DNA of 64,000 nt from Acidithiobacillus sp. YTS05 (GTDB lineage: Bacteria > Pseudomonadota > Gammaproteobacteria > Acidithiobacillales > Acidithiobacillaceae): NCBI RefSeq assembly GCF_024396695.1, contig NZ_CP094359.1:806001-870000 (forward strand). The letters run 5' to 3'. Positions 18,918 to 26,777 of this stretch are shown in pieces; within the stretch, counting starts at the first letter, position 1; each line of letters starts with the position of its first letter. The notes below the pieces were generated by a model. That model was not told the DNA's origin. It ran no database searches and saw only the letters and a program-made list of their open reading frames with translations. The position numbers were made by a program, and so were the translations under genes.

Positions 18918-19604
18918 ATGCAAGAGCGTAACATTAAAAAGTCCGAACGGACCGACGAGGAGCCATTGCTTACGTCCGCAATGGCCGCCGCCTTCCTGGG
19001 CATCTCCCCGTCGACCCTATGGAAATGGAATAAGGAGGACCCCGACTTTCCCCAGCCCGTCCGCTGGGCACCGCACGGCAGAGCCGTTTCACGCTGGCGG
19101 CAGGCGGACCTTGCGGCGTGGGCTGCCCGATACGACGGCGGCAGGGGCTGGCGTCGCTCCGATCTGGAAGCGTGGGCCGCCGACCGAGGCGAGCCCACGA
19201 GCCGGACCGGGCTGTTTACCGAACTGGCAAAGCATATCCGCGACCTTACGGGCCAAGACAGCGCTAGACACCTAGTGTCGGGCTACTTGAGGTCCGGGGG
19301 ATCGGTGCTGGAGCTGGCCGAAGAAACAGGCATCCCGGAGTACGTCTTGATGGAATACCTGCGGGTAAACAGCAACGCCAATAAGGACGAGGGAATCTTG
19401 GTGCGTCTCTTTTTCTGCGCTATTGAGAAAGTACTGTGCCGGGAAAGGGAGCTGGTCCTAGAGGCGCTGGAGTACTCTAGCCGCCCGGACCCGAAGCGGA
19501 GGGCGGTACTAGAATATGATCTAAAGCGCCTAGACGAAGCCCACCGTCTCGTGTTCGGACAGTCCTTGAAGGACTACCTTCTGAGCAAGGAGGGCGTGCG
19601 ATGA
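18918..19604 (+). CDS. AlpA-like N-terminal domain protein with unknown C-terminal half
   Basis: 228 residues. Residues about 15-80 repeat the AlpA-type helix-turn-helix (SAMAAAFLGISPSTLWKWNKEDPDFPQPVRW, then SRWRQADLAAWAA). The rest is unfamiliar: a helical region with VLELAEETGIPEYVLMEYL that could be a second helix-turn-helix, and a charged C-terminal helix pair. The ATG at 18918 follows AAGGGGGG by 7 bases. Its stop overlaps the primase start by 4 bases (ATGA), so it is likely linked to replication control, possibly an origin-binding or regulatory factor. Function not known. Confidence 0.7.
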   Translation: MQERNIKKSERTDEEPLLTSAMAAAFLGISPSTLWKWNKEDPDFPQPVRWAPHGRAVSRWRQADLAAWAARYDGGRGWRRSDLEAWAADRGEPTSRTGLFTELAKHIRDLTGQDSARHLVSGYLRSGGSVLELAEETGIPEYVLMEYLRVNSNANKDEGILVRLFFCAIEKVLCRERELVLEALEYSSRPDPKRRAVLEYDLKRLDEAHRLVFGQSLKDYLLSKEGVR

Positions 19605-21979
19605 TCGAGGAGTTTCTCAAACGCTTCCGACCCGGCGGACCTTGGTTGCTGGCTGCGATTCCGCCCGACGGCGGGAGGCTGCGTGCAAAGACCTTTACCG
19701 ACGCGGCGCAAGCCGCGTCGTGGGCCGAGAACCAGAACCAGACCGATAACGTCTATTTCTCCATAAACCCGACCGAGAAGCCGATGAGCAAGAAGCCGTC
19801 GAAGGAGGACATTGCGCGCGTCGAATGGCTATATGTGGACATCGACCCGCGCGCCGGGGAGGAGATCGAGGCGGAGCGCGCCCGAATCCTTCGCTTGCTG
19901 ACTACCGGACTACCCAAGGGCATCCCGCAGCCGTCCCTAATTATCGACTCCGGCGGGGGCTTTTGGGGATTCTGGCGGCTCGCGGAGCCCTTGGGAGTTG
20001 ACGACTTCGCCCGAGCGGAGGAAATGAACGGGGAGCTGGCCCGCCTACTGGACGGGGACCACTGCCAGAACGTCGACCGAATAGCGCGCCTGCCGGGGAC
20101 GAGGAACTGGCCGGGCCAAAAGAAGGCGAAGAAGGGAAGAACGCCGCAGGAGGCCGAAGTGGTCTACCAGACGGCGGAGAGCTACCGCCTAGAGGACTTC
20201 CCCACGCCCGCCGCGGGGAGCCGCCCACCGTCCGCTGGCGCGCCGGCACGCGCCCGAGCGGGGGTGGAGCGGAGTACAGCTTCAGCTATGGGTACGGAGG
20301 AACTGGAAGAATGGGCAGCGGAGAACGGAAAGAAAATCTCCGACACCACGCTGGCTATTATAGCGAACGGACAACATCCCGACGACTCCCGCCCGTATCC
20401 GTCCCGATCGGAGGCGCTGTTTCGGGTCTGCTGCGATCTGATCCGGGCGGGCGTCGATGACGCGGGGATCTTCTCGGCGATTACCGACCGGAACAACCGC
20501 ATATCCGAGAGCGTACTTGAGCGAGGAGACTCGGCGGAGTATGCCCGGCGGCAGATCGAGCGGGCCCACGAGGCGATTGCCCACGGCGGGCTGTTATTAA
20601 GCCCGAGCACCCCGCTGGAGTCCGCGCGCGCGTTCTTGGAGCACGAGCGTCCCCATCTCTTGCTCTACAACGACGATTGGCTGGATTACTCCGGCGCCGC
20701 CTACGTCGAGCTGGAGGACGACACGGTGCGCAAGTACGTGTACGAGTTCCTAGAGCGGGCGAAGCGACCGCCGACCGAGAAGCAGAGGGAGGCCGGGCAG
20801 CTAGTGGGCGACGACTTCCGCCCTAACCCCGCAGCCGTTAGTGGTGTAATTGACGGGCTGCGGGCCATCGCGCACCGGCCAAGGGACTCCTTCGTGCCGC
20901 CGTGCTGGCTGGAGGGCGAGGGGCCGCCCGCCGAGGAGGTAATGGCCTGCCGTAACGGGCTGCTACACCTGCCGACCGGCGAGCTGCTAGAGCCCTCGCC
21001 GCGCTTCTTTACGCGCAGTGCGCTGGCATTCGACTACGACGCCCACGCGCCCACGCCGGAGCGCTGGCTGGCTTTCCTAAAATCGCTTTGGCCGGAAGAA
21101 CCGGAAGCCATCGACCTGCTGCAGGAAATCTTCGGCTATGTCCTAATCCCGGATACGTCCCTACAGAAGATTTTCCTGATAGTCGGGCCGACCCGATCCG
21201 GCAAGGGAACGATTGCGCGCGTGCTGAAGGAGCTAGTCGGGCCGTCGAATGTCTGCGCACCGTCGCTGGGCGACTTCGGCGAGAACTTCGGCCTGGAGCC
21301 CCTACTGGGCAAACAGCTTGCGACCCTAAGCGACGTGCGCCTGGACCGTGCGGCGAGGCTCGCGGCGATCGCGGAAACCTTGCTGCGCATAAGCGGCGAG
21401 GACACGGTTACGGTTAACCGCAAGCACAAGAGCGCGTGGACGGGGGTGCTGCCCGTGCGATTCCTTCTGCTGTCGAACCTGATGCCGCGATTCTCCGACG
21501 CCAGCCCGGCGCTGGCCAACCGATTCGTGCCGCTGCTGATGGAGCAGAGCTTCTTGGGGAAGGAAGACCCGGACCTGACCACCAAGCTACTGGCCGAGCT
21601 TCCCGGCATCTTGAACTGGGCGATCGAAGGCTGGCGGCGTCTTCGCGAGCGCGGGCGCTTCGACCTGCCGCCCTCTTCGATAGAAGCCACGCAGGAGCTA
21701 GTCGAACTGGCCGCGCCGGTGGCGACGTTCCTGCGCGAAGAGTGCGAGCTAGACCCAAACGCGGAGGTGCCGAAGGCGGAAGCGTTCGGGCGCTGGCGGT
21801 CATGGTGCGATCGCAACGGATCGCTGCCCGGCGCGTTGAACTCGTTCTCTGCCCAGCTGTACGCCGCGACAAGTGCGAAGGTTCGCAGCAAGAAAGGGCG
21901 CAGGGGCGAGGAGCGGATGATGCTGTTCTCCGGACTGCGCCTAAAATGTCCGAAGGGGGGAGACCCGATGCCGTTCTGA
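19601..21979 (+). CDS. Primase/SF3 helicase replication protein
   Basis: 792-residue replicase. The N-terminal part (about 1-190) looks like a RepB-type primase domain: EWLYVDIDPRAGEE with an acidic metal site, SLIIDSGGGFWGFWRL and VDRIARLPGTRNWPG. The C-terminal part (about 470-720) is a D5/P4-type superfamily 3 helicase with Walker A GPTRSGKGT near residue 530, TLSDVR, and sensor-type LLLSNLMP. P4 alpha protein has the same primase-helicase logic plus origin binding. The gene is intact and coupled to the preceding gene; iterons about 500 bases downstream are the likely target. Confidence 0.9.
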   Translation: MIEEFLKRFRPGGPWLLAAIPPDGGRLRAKTFTDAAQAASWAENQNQTDNVYFSINPTEKPMSKKPSKEDIARVEWLYVDIDPRAGEEIEAERARILRLLTTGLPKGIPQPSLIIDSGGGFWGFWRLAEPLGVDDFARAEEMNGELARLLDGDHCQNVDRIARLPGTRNWPGQKKAKKGRTPQEAEVVYQTAESYRLEDFPTPAAGSRPPSAGAPARARAGVERSTASAMGTEELEEWAAENGKKISDTTLAIIANGQHPDDSRPYPSRSEALFRVCCDLIRAGVDDAGIFSAITDRNNRISESVLERGDSAEYARRQIERAHEAIAHGGLLLSPSTPLESARAFLEHERPHLLLYNDDWLDYSGAAYVELEDDTVRKYVYEFLERAKRPPTEKQREAGQLVGDDFRPNPAAVSGVIDGLRAIAHRPRDSFVPPCWLEGEGPPAEEVMACRNGLLHLPTGELLEPSPRFFTRSALAFDYDAHAPTPERWLAFLKSLWPEEPEAIDLLQEIFGYVLIPDTSLQKIFLIVGPTRSGKGTIARVLKELVGPSNVCAPSLGDFGENFGLEPLLGKQLATLSDVRLDRAARLAAIAETLLRISGEDTVTVNRKHKSAWTGVLPVRFLLLSNLMPRFSDASPALANRFVPLLMEQSFLGKEDPDLTTKLLAELPGILNWAIEGWRRLRERGRFDLPPSSIEATQELVELAAPVATFLREECELDPNAEVPKAEAFGRWRSWCDRNGSLPGALNSFSAQLYAATSAKVRSKKGRRGEERMMLFSGLRLKCPKGGDPMPF

Positions 21980-21993
21980 AGTAGCACGGGGAG

Positions 21994-22022
21994 TGCCGGG
22001 CACCCCGTTGTAATGCCCGGCA
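21994..22022 (+). repeat. Inverted repeat after the primase gene
   Basis: TGCCGGGCA (21994-22002) and TGCCCGGCA (22014-22022) are exact inverse copies with an 11-base loop. No T run follows, so it is not a clear terminator; it lies just before the ribosome-binding site of the next gene. Confidence 0.5.
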
Positions 22023-22046
22023 AGCTAACCTGATTGGAGGTTGAGT

Positions 22047-22382
22047 ATGCTTAGTGCAACTGATTTGATGAGACAGGCCGGACATACGGCGCACGACTGG
22101 ATGCAAGAGGCCGCAGAATTTGTTGAAAGGCGGTTTGCTGACTACCCACCGGAAGCCCGCGCCGCGTTGATCGCATCTTACGTTACTACGGCGGCTGGTG
22201 ACGAGATTGCCATGAGCCTGCGGGGACTTGCGGAGGCTGCCGAACCACTGGCCGGAGTTATCGACGGACTACGCGAGCCATTGCGCAGCGACCACCCCCT
22301 GATGGGCGAGACTCTGGACGGAGTACGAGACGCCCTGCTGGAGATTGCCCAAAGTATAGGCGGCCGAGCCGCCCAGCGGTAG
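22047..22382 (+). CDS. Small helical protein of unknown function
   Basis: 111 residues, predicted mostly helical and acidic, with no family I recognise. Notable runs are DLMRQAGHTAHDWMQEAAEFVERRF and a repeated pair of helices toward the end. The ATG at 22047 has GGAGG 5-6 bases upstream, supporting expression. Located between the replicase and the origin candidate and closed by a clear terminator, so a replication or copy-control accessory role is possible but unproven. Confidence 0.65.
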   Translation: MLSATDLMRQAGHTAHDWMQEAAEFVERRFADYPPEARAALIASYVTTAAGDEIAMSLRGLAEAAEPLAGVIDGLREPLRSDHPLMGETLDGVRDALLEIAQSIGGRAAQR

Positions 22383-22403
22383 GCGACCGAGCGGTAGAGA
22401 GAT

Positions 22404-22433
22404 TGCCCGGCGGGGTTGCCGCTGGGCATTTTT
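22404..22433 (+). terminator. Intrinsic terminator ending the replication operon
   Basis: TGCCCGGCGG (22404-22413) pairs with CCGCTGGGCA (22419-22428) with one G-U pair and a 5-base loop, followed by TTTTT. It separates the replication genes from the origin and packaging half. Confidence 0.88.
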
Positions 22434-22475
22434 CGTGCGCCCGCTGCCCACGAGTCGCCACGATCGGGAGCCCAG

Positions 22476-22760
22476 CCCGGACCGGGTCCCGACTGGGGCC
22501 CACCCAAGATCGGGAGCCCGGACCGGCCGGAGCCCAGCGGGGCTGGGGCTTCGGCGGGGGGGTCCGGGGGGTCTGGGTCTAGGCCGGGAAGTTTATTTAT
22601 ATATAGTATTTTTCCTCTTTCTTTTCTCTGTATATTTAGTATTTATTATTCCTATAATTAAAATATACCCGGACTACCCGGACCCAGCCAGTATTTACTG
22701 GGGCTTTCGACAGGTTTCAACCCGGACCTAACCCGGACCCTACCTGGACCCTACCCGGAC
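22476..22760 (+). other. Candidate replication origin: CCCGGAC iterons around an AT-rich core
   Basis: Noncoding. CCCGGAC occurs at 22476 and 22517, inverted at 22562, then at 22668, 22677, 22721, 22732, 22743 (variant CCTGGAC) and 22754. The last four are spaced exactly 11 bases apart, about one helical turn, with consensus CCCGGACCCTA. Between the two clusters, 22591-22667 is very AT-rich, in sharp contrast to its flanks, and could melt. Iterons flanking an AT-rich core next to a primase/helicase gene is the layout of P4-type and plasmid origins. Confidence 0.6.
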
Positions 22761-23124
22761 CCGCTGCTGGGCAGAGCCGAGATAGCCGGGGGCTGCTGGG
22801 CCGGGCCGAGGGACAACAGGAATCACCGCCGCTATGTGGGCAGATTCGGCGCAGGGGACATCCGCGCTAGGTGGGCTGTAGGGTAAGTACAGCAATGGTC
22901 TTTCGCCACCCAAATTTGCCAATTTTCCACAAATTTTGGGACCGCGAGACATCCTAAGATGGTAGCAAGGCGGAGAAGTTCTCCGCCGATATTCCACAAT
23001 TATCTGGATTTTATAGCATTTTTTTGTGACAATCCCGCCTACGCACCCGCCTAAAACCTTTATCTGTCGTGTCCCGGTCGGTAGAATCGGGCTCATATTC
23101 CTTTTCGACAGGAGCAAAACGACC
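22761..23124 (+). other. Noncoding stretch before the serine recombinase
   Basis: No convincing gene on either strand. It begins with GC-rich DNA holding two copies of GCTGCTGGGC (22763 and 22792) and becomes AT-richer near 22910-23030, where a promoter for the recombinase would be expected. I could not identify a clear promoter pair. Confidence 0.5.
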
Positions 23125-23766
23125 ATGGCACGATTCGTTCTTTACGCCCGCCGGTCCCTCGACACCGACCCTTCCGCTGAAGAGCAGTTCGCTATTCTCC
23201 GCGAGCGCTGCGCCGCTGCTGGGCACGAGGTGGTGGACGAGTACGTTGACGAGAACGTGGAGGCGAAGGCAGCACGCGACCCTCGCCCGAAGCGTGACCG
23301 CGCGATCTACGACGCGATGCGGGGCGGCGCGGAGGGAATCGCCATTGTTTCCCTTGACCGGCTGGCCCGTAGTGTGGGCGACCTAGAGGAACTGCTGCGC
23401 GAGCTGGCCGTTGCCGGTGCTGGGCTATACGTCGCTGATCTTGAGCTGGACACGCTGACTCCCGACGGCGCTGAGTTCCTTCAGGCGGTGTCCGCCGTGG
23501 TTGCTTTCGACCGAGCGGTGCGCGTAGAGGCTCTGCGCCGGGGCCACCGTAAGGCGCGGGCCAAGGGCGTGCGGATAGGGCCGCCGCGCACATCCCGCGG
23601 TCTTGAGGACAAGATCGCTTCGCTACTGCGGGCCGGGGTGAAGCCGTCCCGCATCCGTACAATCACCCGCGTAGGCATATCGGCCATCAGTCGCATAAAA
23701 CGGGAAATGGCCGCCGCCGAAGCCGCCGCAGATGCCGCCCTCGCCGCGGAGGATGCCGAAGCGTGA
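23125..23766 (+). CDS. Serine recombinase (resolvase/invertase type)
   Basis: 213 residues. The catalytic domain begins RFVLYARRSLDT with the nucleophile S11, and carries SLDRLARSVGDLEELL with the conserved arginines of the active site. The C-terminal part holds a helix-turn-helix (ASLLRAGVKPSRIRTITRVGISAISRIKR). Small resolvase or invertase size, not a large serine integrase. AGGAG lies 8 bases before the ATG. It overlaps the next gene by 4 bases, tying it to the packaging genes. Possible jobs are dimer resolution or DNA inversion; target sites were not located. Confidence 0.9.
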   Translation: MARFVLYARRSLDTDPSAEEQFAILRERCAAAGHEVVDEYVDENVEAKAARDPRPKRDRAIYDAMRGGAEGIAIVSLDRLARSVGDLEELLRELAVAGAGLYVADLELDTLTPDGAEFLQAVSAVVAFDRAVRVEALRRGHRKARAKGVRIGPPRTSRGLEDKIASLLRAGVKPSRIRTITRVGISAISRIKREMAAAEAAADAALAAEDAEA

Positions 23767-24200
23767 GCCGTAATACGAAACTGACCAAGGGTCATCTCCG
23801 CGATCTGGAAACCAAGGGACTGCCCGAAGATTCGTTGAACGTGGTGCGGGAAATGGCCGCCGAAGGATGCCGGGAGCCCGCGATTAGGCGCGCACTTGGG
23901 CTTACCTACCCGCAATGGCGCGCGCTTAAAAAGGACACCGCCGATGGCGACCTATCGCCGCTGGCGCAAGCCCTAGAGGAAGGTCGGGCAGAGGGAGCCG
24001 GGGAGGTTATCGCCTTTATGAGGGCCAAGATGCTGGAAGGCGACACCCGCGCCGCCGAGTGGCTGGGCGACAGGCTCTATAAGATCGGGCGCGAGGACGG
24101 CAGCCAAGAGGACGCACCCCGCGTGCTGATCCAGATTAACGCCGCGCTATCCCCGGACGACTACGGGAGGATAATTGATGTCAACCGTGACCGGGTCTAA
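23763..24200 (+). CDS. Terminase small subunit-like protein
   Basis: 145 residues starting with GTG in an overlap with the recombinase stop. An N-terminal helix-turn-helix-like region (LNVVREMAAEGCREPAIRRALGLTYPQWRAL) is followed by an oligomerisation-type helical region and a short C-terminal tail ending in a segment often used to dock the large subunit. Assignment rests mainly on position directly before, and overlapping, the large terminase by 23 bases. Would recognise packaging sites on DNA. Confidence 0.68.
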   Translation: MSRNTKLTKGHLRDLETKGLPEDSLNVVREMAAEGCREPAIRRALGLTYPQWRALKKDTADGDLSPLAQALEEGRAEGAGEVIAFMRAKMLEGDTRAAEWLGDRLYKIGREDGSQEDAPRVLIQINAALSPDDYGRIIDVNRDRV

Positions 24201-25596
24201 CCAATCCGCCCAGACGATTCGCCCGACTCCCTTCCAAGCAACCGTTCTTAGCATCCCCGAGGACCACTTTGTGTTCTTGGGCGGTGGCCGTGGTGGCGGG
24301 AAGTCTTTTGCCTTGCAGTTGCTTATCCTTCGCCACTGCGACCAGTACCGAGCCCGCGCCCGCGTGCTTGTGACGCGCCGCCGGTTGAAGTCCCTGCTAC
24401 AGTTCGCGGAGGAGCTGCGCGGCTTGTTCCGCGCCGCCTATGGCTCCGGGTTGAGCTACAACTTGAACGACAACGTATTTCGCCTTCCGAACGGCGCGAC
24501 CGTCCAGCTCACGCACTGCGAATCGAACGCCGCCCTACAAGACACGGTACAGGGCATGACCTTCTCGCTGATCGCGGTAGACGAGGCTGGCGAAGGCCCG
24601 GAGCTGCCCGTGATCGACGCCCTTGCGCTGACCCTACGCGCGCCGGGCGTCCCGTTGCGCATGATCTTGGCGGGGAATCCGGGCGGTGCGAACCATTCCG
24701 CCCTCGCGGAGCGGTACGTTACGGGCCGCGAGCCTTGGACACCTTTCCGGTTCGCTGACCAGACTTGGGTGTATGCGCCCTCAACCGTTGACGACAACCC
24801 GCACCTGCCGGAAGCCTACAAGCGCAACTTCTCCGTCCTTGCCCATACGGACCCGGCGCTGTACCGGGCGCACCGGCACGGCGATTGGTCGGCAATCGTG
24901 GGCGATTACTTCGGGGGCTGCTGGGACCGCGCCCGCGCGGTATTCGACCATCACGAAGTCCCGCCGGATACGTTCGGGTCATTGCGCTTGTCGATTGACT
25001 GGGGCTCCGCCGCGCCCTGCGCGGTAGTCTTGGGCGGGAAACTCGCCTATGACGTGCGCTTGTCCGATGATCGCGTGATGCCCAAGGGGGCTTGGGTAAT
25101 CTATGACGAGCATTTCGAGTGCGACCCGAAGAACATGAGCCGGGGGACGGGCCGTACACCCGGGCAGATCGCGCCCTCTCTCCACGAGATCGCCTTGCGG
25201 AACGGCACCCGCGCCGCTGGAGTGATCGACTCTGCCGCCGAAGCCCGCACCGCAGGCCGGGCTGAGGCGTCGATTGCTGACTTGTTCCGCGAGGCCGGGA
25301 TGCGGGTATCGCCCGCCCGGAAGGGCGCGCGGGTGCCGCGATTCGAGTTGCTGAAGCAGCTTATGGCTAATGGTGAGTTCTTCGTCGCTTCGCGCTGTCG
25401 CTACTGGCTGGCGACGGTTCCTGCCCTTCCGCGCGATTCGCGCAACCCGGAGGACGTGGACAGTTCCGCGAATGACCACATGCTCGACGCCACCAGCTAT
25501 CTGATCGCCGGGAGCGCCGCGGGACGTGTCGCGGTGTCCGGTTTCGTGCCCATGCCGGAGGGGAGCAGCCGGGACCGCCGGATTGTGCTTGTGTGA
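24178..25596 (+). CDS. Terminase large subunit
   Basis: Packaging ATPase-nuclease. Walker A is GGGRGGGKSFAL near residue 38, Walker B LIAVDEAGE follows near residue 135, and the nuclease carries acidic residues in SIDWGSAAP, AGVIDSAAE and NDHMLDATSY. Full length at 472 residues and apparently intact. The ATG at 24178 has GGGAGG 7 bases upstream. There is no portal or capsid gene downstream, which is unusual because phages almost always place portal next. In a satellite it could redirect packaging of a helper phage's proheads. Confidence 0.93.
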   Translation: MSTVTGSNQSAQTIRPTPFQATVLSIPEDHFVFLGGGRGGGKSFALQLLILRHCDQYRARARVLVTRRRLKSLLQFAEELRGLFRAAYGSGLSYNLNDNVFRLPNGATVQLTHCESNAALQDTVQGMTFSLIAVDEAGEGPELPVIDALALTLRAPGVPLRMILAGNPGGANHSALAERYVTGREPWTPFRFADQTWVYAPSTVDDNPHLPEAYKRNFSVLAHTDPALYRAHRHGDWSAIVGDYFGGCWDRARAVFDHHEVPPDTFGSLRLSIDWGSAAPCAVVLGGKLAYDVRLSDDRVMPKGAWVIYDEHFECDPKNMSRGTGRTPGQIAPSLHEIALRNGTRAAGVIDSAAEARTAGRAEASIADLFREAGMRVSPARKGARVPRFELLKQLMANGEFFVASRCRYWLATVPALPRDSRNPEDVDSSANDHMLDATSYLIAGSAAGRVAVSGFVPMPEGSSRDRRIVLV

Positions 25597-25770
25597 CCTA
25601 CCCAACGTATTGAAAAGTAAAGACAAAACCCTTTACCGCGACTGCGCCGGGGCGGTATTCTTAGGCCTAGGCGAGCTACCGCTTGCCTGGGCACGGGCAA
25701 TGGCGCCCTTGCCGAGCTAGTGGGAAGAGCCCCGCGTGTCGGTCTTCCCCGAGATAGGAGGCCTACTTTT
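25597..25770 (+). other. Intergenic region after the large terminase
   Basis: Contains an inverted repeat GGGAAGA (25722-25728)/TCTTCCC (25743-25749) without a T run, and a GC-rich palindromic stretch around 25670. It could hold a packaging site, but nothing decisive is visible. AGGAGG about 25756-25761 serves the next gene. Confidence 0.4.
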
Positions 25771-26538
25771 ATGACAGCAATCGACTTTTCCGCAGTTCCC
25801 TCTGGCGTGACGGTAAACGAGGAGCGCATTCAGTACCTAAGCGACCGCGCGACCGAAACGGCCACCGCATTCTCCCGAAAGATCGAAAAGCTACAAGCGC
25901 AGGTGGCGAATGCCCGCGATGCCTACAGCCGGGAGGCCCAAGACTTTGTCCGTGGCACTCCCGTCGAAGACCGTGCCACCATCCTTGCTGCGTCCCGAAG
26001 ATCGGCAGCAAACAAGGCCGCGAATATGTACCGCCAATTGCTCGCCAGCTCCGCGGAGGAACGGGCCGCTATGCTTACCGGCCTGAAAACCTACGCGGAC
26101 GAAGCCGCAGCCCTCTCTAGTCTCTACGCGTCGCCGGTGTCGATGCTGGGCCGGATTGCCTTGGGCGACCCGAAGCGCACCCAGTACCAGCTCCAGCTCG
26201 AAGGGGCCGGGCCGGTTGAGCTGGAGACCACCGCCCGCGCCGCAATTATGACCAATGACCTAGTGCTGGCTGCCGCCATTGTCACGGTAGTGGACCGTCG
26301 CCCGAAGGAACGCCGCCCGTTCTCCGTAGCCGCCCTAGCGGAGCGGATGCTGGGCGATGTCTGGGGGCGCATGCATGCGAAGCTCGAAGGTGTGCAGCTT
26401 GCTTACCGGAGCGCAGCCGAGGCAAACCGGGAGTTTGAACGCGCGAAGGCCAGCCCCTTGTCGAAGATCGCGCTGGCCCTTTCCCGGCAGGCGATTGCGG
26501 AGGCCGCGGGCGATGACGACGAAGAAGCGGTTGCTTGA
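25771..26538 (+). CDS. Unknown coiled-coil protein of the element
   Basis: 255 residues with no recognised family. Long helical segments with heptad-like spacing near the N-terminus (about 20-60) and alanine-rich helices after it; the C-terminus is very acidic (AAGDDDEEAVA). A ribosome-binding sequence precedes the ATG at 25771; the in-frame extension upstream lacks one. It occupies the place where phages encode portal, scaffold or head-completion proteins but shows none of their signatures. A scaffold-like or capsid-size-redirecting role is a guess only. Confidence 0.65.
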   Translation: MTAIDFSAVPSGVTVNEERIQYLSDRATETATAFSRKIEKLQAQVANARDAYSREAQDFVRGTPVEDRATILAASRRSAANKAANMYRQLLASSAEERAAMLTGLKTYADEAAALSSLYASPVSMLGRIALGDPKRTQYQLQLEGAGPVELETTARAAIMTNDLVLAAAIVTVVDRRPKERRPFSVAALAERMLGDVWGRMHAKLEGVQLAYRSAAEANREFERAKASPLSKIALALSRQAIAEAAGDDDEEAVA

Positions 26539-26701
26539 GCCGCCACGCGGGACAGGCGGGCATGTCCCGCCTTGGTTCCGCCCGGAGGACCCGCGCGTGA
26601 AGGTGCGCCGCTGTATCGTCTGCCGGGTTGAGTTCTGGAGCGCCCACGCCGGGCACCGATTTTGCGACAGGTGCAAGGCACGCGCAGAGCCCGCTGCGTA
26701 G
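26513..26701 (+). CDS. Small zinc-ribbon protein
   Basis: 62 residues containing RRCIVCRVEF and HRFCDRCKAR, a CxxC...CxxC pair that should bind one zinc. The ATG at 26513 lies inside the end of the preceding gene and the two overlap by 26 bases. Small zinc-finger proteins at the end of phage or satellite operons can be late-gene activators (Ogr/Delta type), but this sequence does not clearly belong there. No separate ribosome-binding site is obvious. Confidence 0.6.
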   Translation: MTTKKRLLEPPRGTGGHVPPWFRPEDPRVKVRRCIVCRVEFWSAHAGHRFCDRCKARAEPAA

Positions 26702-26709
26702 GCTGGTTT

Positions 26710-26722
26710 TTAGGCGGGTTTT
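26710..26722 (+). repeat. Right copy of terminal repeat, candidate integrase arm site
   Basis: TTAGGCGGGTTTT, identical to 17053-17065, 42 bases from the attR core. See the left copy for the shared longer pattern. Confidence 0.5.
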
Positions 26723-26763
26723 ACGCTTTAACTGTCCGGGGAACCCAATAGAACTGGGAGATT

Positions 26764-26777
26764 TGGCGGAGGCGGTG
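26764..26777 (+). repeat. attR core within tRNA-Ser
   Basis: The second copy of TGGCGGAGGCGGTG, forming the last bases of tRNA-Ser including its CCA. Integration here leaves the tRNA gene intact. Confidence 0.88.

Larger units (their letters stand above)
16909..26777 (+). mobile_element. Integrated phage-satellite-like element in tRNA-Ser
   Basis: About 9.87 kb between two 14-bp att repeats. Contents in order: P4-type tyrosine integrase, structured RNA candidate, two AlpA-like proteins, primase/SF3 helicase, a small unknown protein, an iteron/AT-rich origin candidate, serine recombinase, terminase-small-like protein, terminase large subunit, an unknown coiled-coil protein and a zinc-ribbon protein. 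All genes read in one direction. No portal, protease, capsid, tail or lysis gene is present. The integrase lies at the attL end, while the intact tRNA gene is at the other end. This combination fits a phage satellite that carries its own packaging motor genes, or a prophage that lost its structural block. Confidence 0.88.

Noticed and set aside
22404..22760. CRISPR array
   Set aside because: The repeated 7-11 base units are too short and spaced without uniform spacers; they fit iterons.
22740..23126. A 128-codon open frame on the minus strand across the region before the serine recombinase
   Set aside because: It runs through the iterons and promoter region, has an unnatural composition and no ribosome-binding site; treated as noncoding.
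25597..25770. cos or pac site beside the terminase
   Set aside because: A hairpin and GC-rich palindromes exist but nothing specific to a packaging site can be recognised by eye.
16909..26777. Complete prophage
   Set aside because: No portal, capsid, tail, holin or lysin genes; under 10 kb.
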